64,000 nucleotides of DNA from NCBI RefSeq assembly GCF_034427435.1, contig NZ_JAXQNP010000004.1, positions 744,001-808,000 of the forward strand, in the 5' to 3' direction. The notes under the pieces are model-generated. The model was not told where the DNA came from. It saw nothing but the letters and a program-made list of their open reading frames with translations, and did not search any database. This DNA comes from Nitrospirillum sp034427435. Lineage in GTDB: Bacteria; Pseudomonadota; Alphaproteobacteria; Azospirillales; Azospirillaceae. Of this stretch, positions 54,494-63,556 are shown piece after piece. How positions within the stretch are numbered: position 1 is the first letter of the stretch; each line of letters starts with the position of its first letter. The position numbers and the translations under genes were made by a program.

Positions 54494-55855
54494 TTAATCA
54501 TCCCCCGCCAAGTGCCGCGCAGCCGCCCGCGCGATGGCCAGCAGGCGGGCGTCGGCGCCGCGCGGGGCCAGCAGTTGCAGGCCCACGGGGCACCCGGCAT
54601 CGTCCGTGCCCACCGGCAAGGTGACGGCTGCCATGTCACCCAGGTTGGCGACACAGCAGTTGCGCAAGGCCATCAGGTTGGCACGGCCATAGGCCGATGG
54701 CTCCGCCAGGTCGGCCAGCAGCGGCGGGGTGATGGCCACCGTGGGCAGGGCCACCACGTCGACATCGTGGAACAGCGCCTGCACGCCATTGGCGAAGCGG
54801 TCGAGAAAGGCCACGCGCGCGTCATAGTCCAGCACGTCGGCCGAGGCGCGGATGCGGGGGCCGACGTAGGCGTCCAGGCTGGACAGCCACGCCGGCAGCT
54901 CCTGGGTGAGGAAGCCGTAAATCTCCGCCCCCGCCAGGCCACCCCGGCGGAACAAGGCCAGGGCCTCGTCCAGGTCCGGCACCATCACGGTGTCCACCGG
55001 CCGGAACAGGTCGTTGAGGCGGTCCAGCGCGGCATCCACCGCCGCGACCACGCCGGGGCCGCAGTCCTGCCACAGCGTGTCGGGGGCCCGGCCAATGCGG
55101 ATGGCGCCGGGGTCCATCAGGGGATCGCCGGCCAATGGGTCAATGGCGGTGCCGGTCAGCAAGCGATAACCTTGGGCCAGGTCCTCCGCCGTCAGCGCCA
55201 GAAGGCCCACGGTATCCAGGCGCGGCGACAGGGGCACGATGCCGTCCGTCGCCAGGTGCCCACGTGAGCTTTTATAGCCGTAGAGCCCATTCCAGGCCGC
55301 AGGAATGCGGACGGAGCCCGCCGTGTCGGTGCCCAGCGCCAGCAGGGCGGACCCCTCACGCAGGCTGAGCGGCGCGCCGGTGCTGGAACCGCCGGGCACC
55401 CGATGACGGTCATGGTCGCAGGGGTTGCGCGGCGTGCCCCAATGGCCGTTGGCGCCCAAACCGCTAAAGGCGAATTCCACCATGCGCGTCTTGCCGGTAA
55501 TGACGGCGCCCTGGGCCAGCAGGCGGCCGACCACCCCGCCCGCTTGGTTCCACATGGACGGCAGGCGGCGGGGGGAGCCGGCGAACACCGGCCAAGTGCC
55601 GCCGCAAACCGTTCCGGTTCCGTAATTATCCTTCAGCGACAACGGGATGCCGTCAAAGTCGCTGAGTGCTTGCCCGGCCTGGCGGCGGGTGTCGGCGGCA
55701 TCCGCCTGGGCGCGCAGCAGACCGGCACTGAAGGCGGCATAGGGGTTGTCACGGGCGTCAGGCCGTTCCGCCCGGGCGGCGATGCAGGCCTCCGCCAGGT
55801 CGCGGGCGGTCAAGGTGCCGTCCTTCAGGGCGGCGAGGGCGGTGCTGAGATCCAT
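54494..55855 (-). CDS. Amidase, amidase-signature family
   Basis: A 453-residue amidase with the Ser-cisSer-Lys triad: Lys in PLSLKDNYGTG, cis-Ser in PGGSSTGAPLSL and the nucleophile in LGTDTAGSVRIPAAWNGLYG. The signature has GGSSTG where GGSSGG is more common. It hydrolyses an unidentified amide, possibly an acylurea or a nitrile-derived amide. The frame is open to 56422, but ATG 55855 gives a normal start with MDLSTALAALKDGTLTARDL. It is divergent from the buf operon with 225 bases between. Confidence 0.9.
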   Translation of the reverse strand: MDLSTALAALKDGTLTARDLAEACIAARAERPDARDNPYAAFSAGLLRAQADAADTRRQAGQALSDFDGIPLSLKDNYGTGTVCGGTWPVFAGSPRRLPSMWNQAGGVVGRLLAQGAVITGKTRMVEFAFSGLGANGHWGTPRNPCDHDRHRVPGGSSTGAPLSLREGSALLALGTDTAGSVRIPAAWNGLYGYKSSRGHLATDGIVPLSPRLDTVGLLALTAEDLAQGYRLLTGTAIDPLAGDPLMDPGAIRIGRAPDTLWQDCGPGVVAAVDAALDRLNDLFRPVDTVMVPDLDEALALFRRGGLAGAEIYGFLTQELPAWLSSLDAYVGPRIRASADVLDYDARVAFLDRFANGVQALFHDVDVVALPTVAITPPLLADLAEPSAYGRANLMALRNCCVANLGDMAAVTLPVGTDDAGCPVGLQLLAPRGADARLLAIARAAARHLAGDD

Positions 55856-56080
55856 GGGGGCGCCTTCGCAAGAGGGGCGTTTATTCCGGCCGGCGGAACC
55901 CTGGCATGGGCGCCACCCGCCCGCAACCTGGCAAGAGGGCAACCCGGCAAGAGGTGCGACAACCGGACGCCATATCCGGCCGCTATCGAATTCATATCCC
56001 CCCTGCATTTCACAGGGTGGGGGGTACGGGGTTAGCGTCAGCCCATCGCAACCACCCACCAAACCTGAGGGATTTTGAAA

Positions 56081-56350
56081 ATGCAGACCACCACCACTCG
56101 CCGTCTGGGCCTCGGCCTGATCGTCGCCACCGCCGTCGCCGGCGCCACCCTGGCCGCCGCCCCGGCCAAGGCCGCGGACATGGAGAAGTGCTACGGCGTC
56201 GTGAAGGCCGGCCACAACGACTGCAAGACCGACAGCAACTCCTGCGCCGGCCATGCCACCAAGGACCGCGACCCCGGCGCCTTCATCGCCGTGCCGGCCG
56301 GCACCTGCGCCAAGATCGCCGGCGGCAGCACCGAACCCGCCAAGAAGTAA
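56081..56350 (+). CDS. bufA: Bufferin-type RiPP precursor BufA (DUF2282)
   Basis: An 89-residue precursor. A Sec signal peptide (to APAKAAD) is followed by a short core with four cysteines: Cys37 (EKCYGV), Cys48 (NDCKT), Cys55 (NSCAGHATKD) and Cys76 (AGTCAKI). This spacing and the CAGHATKD segment match the DUF2282/BufA1 family. In studied bufferins, a DUF692 oxidase converts some of these cysteines to thiooxazoles, and the exported peptide binds copper. ATG 56081 follows GAGGGA; an in-frame TTG at 56075 is less likely. It is first in bufABCD. Activity here is inferred from homology and gene order. Confidence 0.9.
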   Translation: MQTTTTRRLGLGLIVATAVAGATLAAAPAKAADMEKCYGVVKAGHNDCKTDSNSCAGHATKDRDPGAFIAVPAGTCAKIAGGSTEPAKK

Positions 56351-56384
56351 GCCGCACCATTGAAAGCCAGGGAGGGACGCCGCC

Positions 56385-57233
56385 ATGGGCATCACCGGTA
56401 TCGGCCTCAAGGCCCGCCACACCGCCGAGCTGCTGGCCGGCCGCCCCTCCCTGCGTTTTCTGGAAGTGCACGCCGAGAACTACATGGGGGCCGGCGGCCC
56501 GGCCCATCGCTGGCTGACCGCCCTGCGTGAGACCTATCCTTTATCCATCCACGGCGTCGGCCTGTCCCTGGGCGGGGCGGAGCCGCTGGACACCGATCAC
56601 CTGGCTGACCTTGTGGCCGTGGTGGATCGCTATCAGCCGGAATGGGTGTCGGAGCATCTGGCCTGGTGCCGCATCGACGGCACCTACCTCAACGACCTGC
56701 TGCCCCTCCCCTACACCGACCCCAGCCTGTCCCTGGTGGCCGACCATATCGACCAGACGCAGGCGGCCCTGCGCCGCCGCATCCTGGTCGAGAATCCGTC
56801 CAGCTACATGGCCTTCCCGGAAAGCGACTGGCCGGAGGCCGCCTTCCTGGCGGAACTGGCGCGCCGCACCGGCTGCGGCATTCTGCTGGACGTCAACAAC
56901 ATCCATGTCAGCGCCCACAATGTCGGGCTGGACGCGGGCGCCTACCTGGCCGCCCTGCCCGCCGACACGGTGGGTGAAATCCACGTGGCGGGGCATGAGC
57001 CGGTCACCCACGAAGGCCGCGCCGTGCTGCTGGACACCCACGGCGCCCCGGTCACAGCCGCCGTGTGGGACCTGTACCGCCAGGCCCTGACCCGCTTCGG
57101 TCCCATCCCCACCCTGGTGGAGCGCGACGCCAACATTCCGCCCCTGGCCGAGTTGCTGGCTGAGGCCGCCACCACCGACGGCATCGCCGCGACCCTGTTT
57201 GACGGGGAGGTGCCCGATGCCCACGCTGCTTGA
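56385..57233 (+). CDS. bufB: MNIO-family (DUF692) peptide-modifying oxidase BufB
   Basis: A 282-residue TIM-barrel enzyme. Iron-binding residues are all in place by eye: FLEVHAENYMG (His29, Glu31), SIHGVGLSLGG (His56), WVSEHLAW (Glu90, His91), RILVENPSSY, LLDVNNIHVSAHNVG, EIHVAGHE and LVERDANIP. DUF692 proteins are multinuclear non-haem iron oxidases that modify cysteines in RiPP precursors. It lies 34 bases after bufA and overlaps bufC by 17 bases. GGAGGG precedes the ATG. Confidence 0.95.
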   Translation: MGITGIGLKARHTAELLAGRPSLRFLEVHAENYMGAGGPAHRWLTALRETYPLSIHGVGLSLGGAEPLDTDHLADLVAVVDRYQPEWVSEHLAWCRIDGTYLNDLLPLPYTDPSLSLVADHIDQTQAALRRRILVENPSSYMAFPESDWPEAAFLAELARRTGCGILLDVNNIHVSAHNVGLDAGAYLAALPADTVGEIHVAGHEPVTHEGRAVLLDTHGAPVTAAVWDLYRQALTRFGPIPTLVERDANIPPLAELLAEAATTDGIAATLFDGEVPDAHAA

Positions 57234-57954
57234 GCGCCAACGCGGCTTGCGGGACTGGGTGCTGGCCGCCAGCGGGGCGCCGCCCTTAGCTAGTGCCGGC
57301 CTGCACCGCGACAATACCCTGGGCGGCCTGGCCACGGTGCTGGCCGCCAGCTTCCCCGTGGTCCACCGCCTGGTGGGCGAAGCGTGCTTCGCCGGCCTGG
57401 CCCAAGCCTATGTGCGCCACCAGCCGCCCCGAGAGGCGCCGCTGTTGCGCTATGGCACCGGCTTCCCCGCCTGGCTGGCCGGGCAGGAGGTGGCGCGGCA
57501 CCTGCCCTACCTGCCCGATGTCGCCCGGTTGGAGGCGGCCTGGACCCATGCCTACCACGCGGCGGAGGCCGACCCGCTGGACCCGGCCGCCCTGGCCGCC
57601 CTGGGCGACGCCGTGGAGGACGCCGTCTGGCGCCTGCACCCCAGCCATCGTTTCATCACCAGCCCCTGGCCGGTGGACCGCGTCTGGCGGGCCAACCAGC
57701 CGGACGTCGCCGATGCGGCGGTGGATCTGGACGTCCAGGGTAACACCCACCTGCTGGTGGTGCGGCCGGCGGCCGAGGTGCTGCTGATCCGCCTGGGCCC
57801 CGGCGCCTTCGCCCTGCTGATGGCGCTGGGCGCCGGCCTATCCTTGAGCGCCGCCTGGAACAACGCGCTGGCCCTGGACGCGGCCTTCGATCTGGAACAC
57901 GAATTAACCGGCCTGCTGGCGGCGCAGGTCTTCACCGGAGTGGAATTGCCATGA
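57217..57954 (+). CDS. bufC: BufC partner protein (DUF2063)
   Basis: A 245-residue protein with the DUF2063 N-terminal helical domain: ERQRGLRDWVLAASG, then NTLGGLATVLAASFPVVHRLVG and YGTGFPAWLAG. The C-terminal half (about 150-245) is the second domain of the family. DUF2063 proteins assist the DUF692 enzyme, probably in precursor recognition, like MbnC for MbnB. It starts within bufB (17-base overlap, GGGGAGG upstream) and ends in an ATGA overlap with bufD. Confidence 0.92.
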   Translation: MPTLLERQRGLRDWVLAASGAPPLASAGLHRDNTLGGLATVLAASFPVVHRLVGEACFAGLAQAYVRHQPPREAPLLRYGTGFPAWLAGQEVARHLPYLPDVARLEAAWTHAYHAAEADPLDPAALAALGDAVEDAVWRLHPSHRFITSPWPVDRVWRANQPDVADAAVDLDVQGNTHLLVVRPAAEVLLIRLGPGAFALLMALGAGLSLSAAWNNALALDAAFDLEHELTGLLAAQVFTGVELP

Positions 57955-58463
57955 CCCTGACGCCTCCCACCGCGCCCGCCCCATCTGCGCCAGCCCCAAT
58001 CGCGCCGGCCCCCCTCGCCCTGGCGCTGGCCCTCATCCACCGGCTGGAGCGATTCCCCCGGGGGCTGGACGCGCTGTTGTGGCGCCTGGCCGCCGCCACC
58101 GTCTTCTGGCGGTCGGGCCAGACCAAGGTCACCGGTTTCCATATCAACGACACCACCTTCGACCTGTTCCGGGACGAGTACAAGGTGCCCCTGATCCCGC
58201 CGGAGGTGGCGGCCGTGCTGGCTAGCATCACCGAGAATTTGTGCGCCGTGCTGCTGGTCATCGGCCTGGCGTCCCGCCTGTCGGCCGGCGCCCTGTTCGG
58301 CATGACCCTGGTGATCGAGATCTTCGTCTATCCGGAAAGCTGGCCCGACCATTTGCTGTGGTCGGCGGTGCTGGTGCCCATCATCCTGCGCGGCCCCGGC
58401 GCCCTGTCCGTGGACCACCTGATCCGCAGCCGGCTGGACACCCGCCCTCGTCACAACTTGTAA
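57951..58463 (+). CDS. bufD: DoxX-family membrane protein BufD
   Basis: A 170-residue protein with an Ala/Pro-rich N-terminus and then four predicted helices. It has LLWRLAAATVFWRSGQTKV and PPEVAAVLASITENLCAVLLVIG (split), matching DoxX. DoxX proteins recur as the fourth gene of buf operons; their role is unproven, perhaps redox or export. The start overlaps bufC by four bases (ATGA), so all four genes are translationally linked or closely spaced. Confidence 0.9.
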   Translation: MTLTPPTAPAPSAPAPIAPAPLALALALIHRLERFPRGLDALLWRLAAATVFWRSGQTKVTGFHINDTTFDLFRDEYKVPLIPPEVAAVLASITENLCAVLLVIGLASRLSAGALFGMTLVIEIFVYPESWPDHLLWSAVLVPIILRGPGALSVDHLIRSRLDTRPRHNL

Positions 58464-58533
58464 GACTATAGATATTGGAACAAACCCGCCTCGCGGGCAT
58501 TCTCAGGCCATCTTCAGCCTGAGGAGCGACACC

Positions 58534-59568
58534 ATGAGCATCCAGTACGGCACGCGCACCATCACCTTCCAACCCAGCATCGACATGGCGGGCACCCTGC
58601 CCGGCCTGTTCTCCACCACCCTGTTCTTCCCCAACCAGACCCATCATGGCGTGAACATCGACACCGGTTCCGTCGGCATTGTCGTGCCCATCGCCGCCTT
58701 GCAGGACGGCCAGGGCAATTTCCTGCCCTGGGCCGTTCCCACGGATGAGACGCTGACCTTCACCTATGAGCCCAGCGGCAACACCCGCACGGGTCCCGTG
58801 GTGACGGTGACCGGCCTGCAGGTGGGCGACAGCACGCCCGAGCATACGGTGGTCCTGGGCCCCGTGCGGGTCATGGCCTGCACCAACGTCGACGACGTCT
58901 ACATGCTGGGGGTGGGCATCGGGCTGGAGGCCAAGGCGACCCTGGCGCCCTCCGGCAACGCCGCCACCGCCCTGGACAACCCCTTCCTGAACCTGCGCGA
59001 CATGCTGGGCGACAGCCCCACTCTGCTGCCGGCCTATGCCCTGACGGCGGCGCTGCAGGAGGATGGCCGGCACGGCCTGATCACCCTGGGGCAGACCGCC
59101 GACAGCCTGCAGGGCTATCGCTTCCTGCCGCTGACGCCGGACGCGGACAGCCCCAGCGGCCTGCAACTGCCCTGGGTCAACCTGTCGGTGACGCCGGCGG
59201 GCGGCGCCCCCATCGACACCCGGGCCCAGCTGCTGATGGATGCCGGCATCACCAACATGTTCATCGGCATCATCCCGAAACCCGACGCCCCCATCGACTG
59301 GCTGAACGCCGCCATCGCCATCCAGGCGCAAGATGGCGACGGCGAAACGGCGCTGGACTACAGCTTCGTCAACACCAACCCGGCGGATGGGCCGGGCCCC
59401 AACGTCAATTGCGACCCGAACCAGCCGGCCTCGCCCAGCCGCATCCTGAATGGCGGCCCCAGCCCGCAGGGCGGCAGCTTCATCAACACCGGCGTCCATC
59501 TGCTGGCCGCCTATGACTATGTCGTCGACGCCGCCAATGACCGGCTGGGCCTGCGCCCCCGGTCCTGA
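58534..59568 (+). CDS. DTGS-motif protein, possible aspartic-peptidase fold
   Basis: A 344-residue protein I cannot place in a named family with certainty. Two aspartate motifs sit in positions expected of a bilobal pepsin/retropepsin fold: NIDTGSVGIVVP (about residue 42) and LLMDAGITNMFIG (about 235). The chain is rich in beta segments and has two or so Cys, including ACTNVDDVYMLGVG. No signal peptide is seen. DUF3443-type proteins share the VDTGS start. The second motif is DAG rather than DTG/DSG, so activity is uncertain. GAGGAG precedes the ATG, and the gene begins 70 bases after bufD. Confidence 0.7.
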   Translation: MSIQYGTRTITFQPSIDMAGTLPGLFSTTLFFPNQTHHGVNIDTGSVGIVVPIAALQDGQGNFLPWAVPTDETLTFTYEPSGNTRTGPVVTVTGLQVGDSTPEHTVVLGPVRVMACTNVDDVYMLGVGIGLEAKATLAPSGNAATALDNPFLNLRDMLGDSPTLLPAYALTAALQEDGRHGLITLGQTADSLQGYRFLPLTPDADSPSGLQLPWVNLSVTPAGGAPIDTRAQLLMDAGITNMFIGIIPKPDAPIDWLNAAIAIQAQDGDGETALDYSFVNTNPADGPGPNVNCDPNQPASPSRILNGGPSPQGGSFINTGVHLLAAYDYVVDAANDRLGLRPRS

Positions 59569-59597
59569 ACCCCGTGCGGTGACGTTTCCCCGCGACA

Positions 59598-59640
59598 GGC
59601 GGCGCCCGGCATGGTTCAACACGGTTGGACGCCGCCGTTT
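59598..59640 (+). terminator. Hairpin after the DTGS-motif gene
   Basis: Seven-base arms GGCGGCG (59598-59604) and CGCCGCC (59630-59636) with a long loop, followed by GTTTCT. A weak to moderate terminator. Confidence 0.45.
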
Positions 59641-59671
59641 CTAGGGAAATGCCGCTCTCAGGGACCCCCTC

Positions 59672-60571
59672 ATGGAAATGAACCAGGTGCGCTACTTCGT
59701 GGCGCTGTGCGAAACCCTGAACTTCACCAAGGCGGCGGAGGCCTGTGGCGTGGCCCAGCCATCGCTGACCAAGGCCATCCAGAAGCTGGAGGAGGAGCTG
59801 GGCGGGCCGCTGTTCGTGCGCGAACGCACCCTGACCCACCTGTCCGACCTGGGCCGCCTGATGCGCCCGCACCTGGAGGCCGTGTTCCACGCCAGCGAGT
59901 CCGCGAAGCTGGAGGCGCGCAGCTTCGGCAAGCTGGAACGCGGCCGCGTGCGCCTGGGGGTCATGTGCACCATCGGCCCCACCCGCCTGGTGGGGTTCCT
60001 GAAGCGCTTCCGCGCCGCCCTGCCCTCGGTGGAGGTGGTGCTGCGCGACGCGCCGGGGCGCGAGGTCCTGGCCCTGCTGATGGAGGGGGAGCTGGACTGC
60101 GCCCTGCTGGGCATCCCCAACCTGCCGGATCGGGTGGAGGCCCGGCCGCTGTACCGCGAGCGCTATACCGTCGCCTTCGCCCCCGGCCACCAATTCGAGG
60201 CCATGGACGTGGTGCCGCTGAAGGAGTTGGACCAGGAGGACTACCTGAACCGGGTCAACTGCGAATACCCCCAGCATTTCGACACCCTGGGCATCCCCGA
60301 TCCCGCCGACGTCCGCGTCTGCTATGAAAGCGAGCGGGAGGATTGGATCCAGGCCATGATCCTGGCGGGCTTGGGCTGCGCCGTCATGCCGGAGTTCCTA
60401 CCCATGCTGCCCGGCATCGCCACCCGCCCCCTGATCGAGCCGGAACTCTCGCGCACCGTCAGCCTGACCAGCGTGGCCGGCCGCCGTCATTCCCCCGCCC
60501 TGAAGGAATTCATGGCGCTGGCCCGCCGGTATGAATGGGGCCCGCCCTTGGGGGAGGACAGCGCGGCATAA
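59672..60571 (+). CDS. LysR-family transcriptional regulator
   Basis: A 299-residue LTTR. The N-terminal winged helix reads MNQVRYFVALCETLNFTKAA, then VAQPSLTKAIQKLEEELG. The effector domain (about 90-290) has the usual two lobes with GVMCTIGPTRLVGFLKRF and ILAGLGCAVMPEF. Cysteines at NRVNCEYP and GLGCAVMPE might give redox sensitivity, but that is speculative. AGGGA precedes ATG 59672. It lies upstream of, and on the same strand as, a large Tat-exported protein, which it may control. Confidence 0.92.
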   Translation: MEMNQVRYFVALCETLNFTKAAEACGVAQPSLTKAIQKLEEELGGPLFVRERTLTHLSDLGRLMRPHLEAVFHASESAKLEARSFGKLERGRVRLGVMCTIGPTRLVGFLKRFRAALPSVEVVLRDAPGREVLALLMEGELDCALLGIPNLPDRVEARPLYRERYTVAFAPGHQFEAMDVVPLKELDQEDYLNRVNCEYPQHFDTLGIPDPADVRVCYESEREDWIQAMILAGLGCAVMPEFLPMLPGIATRPLIEPELSRTVSLTSVAGRRHSPALKEFMALARRYEWGPPLGEDSAA

Positions 60572-60661
60572 AGCCTTCCACCGCCCAAAACATTCCGTAT
60601 ATTGTATCCAATTATCGGCCTCACCAAGAGGGCCGTGGAATGGCGGAAGGGCGATGGGGCG

Positions 60662-63460
60662 ATGAAGGACAGGAACAAGCGGGCGGCGGCTTCCGGGCCG
60701 CGCCGTCGCGACATCATGATGGCGGCCGGCGGGGCCGCGGTGGGGGCCTTGGCGGCCGGGCCGGTGCGGGCGACCCCGGCGCAGGGGACGAAGGCGGTCC
60801 CCCACGCCTTCGCCCTGACGTTCAAGGGGCCCGGCCTCACCAGCCTGCGCGCCGCCGGGGATGCCTTCGACACCGACTACCTGCAGCCCGGCCAAACCCT
60901 GGGCGCCGTCACCCTGGCCTACCGCCGTGACGCCACCGCCCCATGGCGCACTGTCGACACGGCGGACCTGACGCCCGCCCATCTCGACCAGGCCGGCCCC
61001 CAGGATCGCCGGGTGGCGTACGACATCGCCGATGAGGCGGGACCGGCGCTGGGCCTGACCCTGCGCCTGGGGCTGGAGGCCGGGCAACTGGCCTGGCAGG
61101 TCACGCTCACCAACCGCGCGGGCGGGCCGCTGGAGATCGGCGACCTGGCCCTGCCCCTGCCCTTCCATACCGAGTTCAAGGCCAAGCAGCCGGCCACGGC
61201 CGCGGTGCTGAAGCACAGCTTCGTCTCCGGCCATGGCTCCTTCCTGTTCTGGATGCGGTCCAACAGCGTCGGCCCCTATCTGGTCATGACGCCCGAGCGG
61301 AACACGCATTTCGAGTATTGGGAGCCACGCGCCGGCGCCCGGCAGGATTCCGACAGCCCCATCACCGGCTATCGCCCCTACCGCGTCTTCATTCACGCCG
61401 CCGCCACGGCGGAGGCCATGCGGGCGGCCGGGGGCCGCTGGCGCCAGCCGCTGAGCAGCCTGACGCTGGCACCCGGGGAGGCGCGCCGCTTCGGCGTCCA
61501 CTTCACCTGGGCCGACAGCTACGCCGACGTGCGCGACACGCTGGTGACCCAGGGCGGCATCGATGTGGAGGTGGCGCAGGGCATGACCCTGCCCACCGAC
61601 CTGCCCGGCCGCATCGCCCTGCGCACCCTGGACACCATCGACGCTATCGACGCGGAGTATCCGGACCAAACCACCATCACCCCCCTGGGCCTGCGCAACG
61701 GCCGCCATATTTATGAGCTGCGCTTCCGGCGGCTGGGGGAGAACCTGATCATCGTCCGTCATGGACAGGGGCGCACCACCCACCTGGAGTTCTTCGCCAC
61801 CGAGCCGGTGGAAACCCTGGTCAACAAGCGCGCCGCCTTCATCGCCGCCCACCAGCACCGCGACCCGGCCAAGTGGTACAACGGCCTGCTGGCGGAATGG
61901 AACATGGAGACCCAGACCCTGCTGGGCCCCGACAATTACGACCGCATCACCGGCTGGCGCATCTATGAGGTGACCTGCGACGACCCGGGGTTATCCAAGC
62001 CCGCCTATCTCGCAGCCAAGAACGCCGAGCATCCGGTGCAGGCGGAGGTGACGGCGCTCGACGATTACGTGCAGCACTTCGTCTGGGGCGGGCTGCAGCG
62101 CACGACGGAAGAGGACGACAGCTACGCCCTCTACGGCATTCCCGATTGGAAGAAAAATCGGGAGAGCGCCGACCCGGGGCCCAAGGGGCGCCAGCATTAC
62201 TGGCGGCCCTATGACTACCCCCACATCATCGCGATGTACCTGGGCCTCCACCGCGTCGCTTCCCGCTATCCCGCCATCACCACCCGGCTGGATGCGGCGA
62301 CCTACCTGGAGCGGGCCTACGGCACCACCCGCGCGTTCTTCACCATCCCCATGAAGATCGCAGAGTGGAGCGCCTATGAGACCGGCTTTTACAACGAGGT
62401 GGTGATCCCCGAGTTGATCGACGCCCTGGACGCGGCCGGGGAGGCCGCAAAGGCGGCGGAGCTGCGCGCCCATTGGGTGCGCAAGGTCGCCTTCTTCGTG
62501 AACGGCAGGCCCGACCTGTTCGGGTCGGAATACCCCTTCGATTCCACCGGCTTCGAATCCACCCAGGCGCTGGCCCGCTATGCCCTGGACCATGCCGGCC
62601 AGCCGGGATTCCCCGTCACCCGCGCCGCCGCACGGCGCTTCGCCGACGCGCAGATCGCCGCCAACCTGTTCTGCCGCGGCGTCATCGAACCCGCCTATTA
62701 TTACCTGGGCAGCGACTACCGCGCCGCCGGCGGCGACGCCTTCACCCTGACCTACATGGCGCAGATGGGCGGCTGGGCCCTGCTGGACCATGCGCTGAAC
62801 GACGCCGACGACGGGCGGCCCCATCTGCGCCTGGCCTGGACCTCGTTCATGAGCGCCTGGGCCCTGGTGAACAGCGGCACGGCGGAAAGCGATTATGGCT
62901 ATTGGTATCCGGGCCAGGCCAACGACGGCGCCTCCGGCGGCGGGTTCGAGCCGGGGTCCCACGGCACCACCTGGCTGGGCCAGCCCCACCACCGGGGCAG
63001 TTGGTATTATTCCAGCGAAAGTGACCTGGGCTTCTGCGGCGCCCTGCGCATGGCCGCCACCCTGGTCAGCGACGACCCCGTGTTCGGCCGCTTCTGCTTC
63101 GGCGGCACGCTGGCCGAGGCCGACGGCTGGCTGACCATCACCCCGCGCGACGGCGTCCGCCGCCGCCTGCACGCCCGGCTGCAACACGCCCGCCTGGCCC
63201 GCCAGCGCCTGGACCTGGAGGTGCGGGGCGCCCGCTTCGCCCCCACCGACAGCATCGCCTGGCACCCCACCGACGCCCGCCTGCGCCTGACCCTGGACGG
63301 CGAGGCCCAGCGCCAGCCGCCCACCCTGCGCCTGCGCGGCCTGCCCCAGGGCCGCTACCAGGTGACGGGGGGCGGCACGGTCGAGGTGGCTGGCGAGACG
63401 GCCTGGGTGACGGTGACGCTGCCGGCGGGGGTGCGGGAGGTGGCGGTGGGGCGGGTGTAG
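60662..63460 (+). CDS. Large Tat-exported putative glycoside hydrolase (DUF5695-like)
   Basis: A 932-residue protein. A twin-arginine signal (SGPRRRDIMMAAGGAAVGAL) is present. A beta-rich N-terminal domain (about 50-400) is followed by a helical (alpha/alpha) toroid (about 440-800), with EWSAYETGFYNEVVIPEL, DSTGFESTQALARYAL and YGYWYPGQANDGASGGGFEP. A beta C-terminal domain ends at VAVGRV. The arrangement resembles DUF5695 proteins, thought to be polysaccharide-degrading. The catalytic residues are not assigned. ATG 60662 is preceded by GGAAGGG. It sits next to a LysR regulator. The family call is moderate, the export signal clear. Confidence 0.75.
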   Translation: MKDRNKRAAASGPRRRDIMMAAGGAAVGALAAGPVRATPAQGTKAVPHAFALTFKGPGLTSLRAAGDAFDTDYLQPGQTLGAVTLAYRRDATAPWRTVDTADLTPAHLDQAGPQDRRVAYDIADEAGPALGLTLRLGLEAGQLAWQVTLTNRAGGPLEIGDLALPLPFHTEFKAKQPATAAVLKHSFVSGHGSFLFWMRSNSVGPYLVMTPERNTHFEYWEPRAGARQDSDSPITGYRPYRVFIHAAATAEAMRAAGGRWRQPLSSLTLAPGEARRFGVHFTWADSYADVRDTLVTQGGIDVEVAQGMTLPTDLPGRIALRTLDTIDAIDAEYPDQTTITPLGLRNGRHIYELRFRRLGENLIIVRHGQGRTTHLEFFATEPVETLVNKRAAFIAAHQHRDPAKWYNGLLAEWNMETQTLLGPDNYDRITGWRIYEVTCDDPGLSKPAYLAAKNAEHPVQAEVTALDDYVQHFVWGGLQRTTEEDDSYALYGIPDWKKNRESADPGPKGRQHYWRPYDYPHIIAMYLGLHRVASRYPAITTRLDAATYLERAYGTTRAFFTIPMKIAEWSAYETGFYNEVVIPELIDALDAAGEAAKAAELRAHWVRKVAFFVNGRPDLFGSEYPFDSTGFESTQALARYALDHAGQPGFPVTRAAARRFADAQIAANLFCRGVIEPAYYYLGSDYRAAGGDAFTLTYMAQMGGWALLDHALNDADDGRPHLRLAWTSFMSAWALVNSGTAESDYGYWYPGQANDGASGGGFEPGSHGTTWLGQPHHRGSWYYSSESDLGFCGALRMAATLVSDDPVFGRFCFGGTLAEADGWLTITPRDGVRRRLHARLQHARLARQRLDLEVRGARFAPTDSIAWHPTDARLRLTLDGEAQRQPPTLRLRGLPQGRYQVTGGGTVEVAGETAWVTVTLPAGVREVAVGRV

Positions 63461-63556
63461 CGGCACCACTCAAACTGGGGCATTGCCGAACCTCTGGCCC
63501 AGCCTACTTTCGCTGCTGTTGTTTTCGGTGACCGACTGGGAGGAGGCCCGCTGTTG

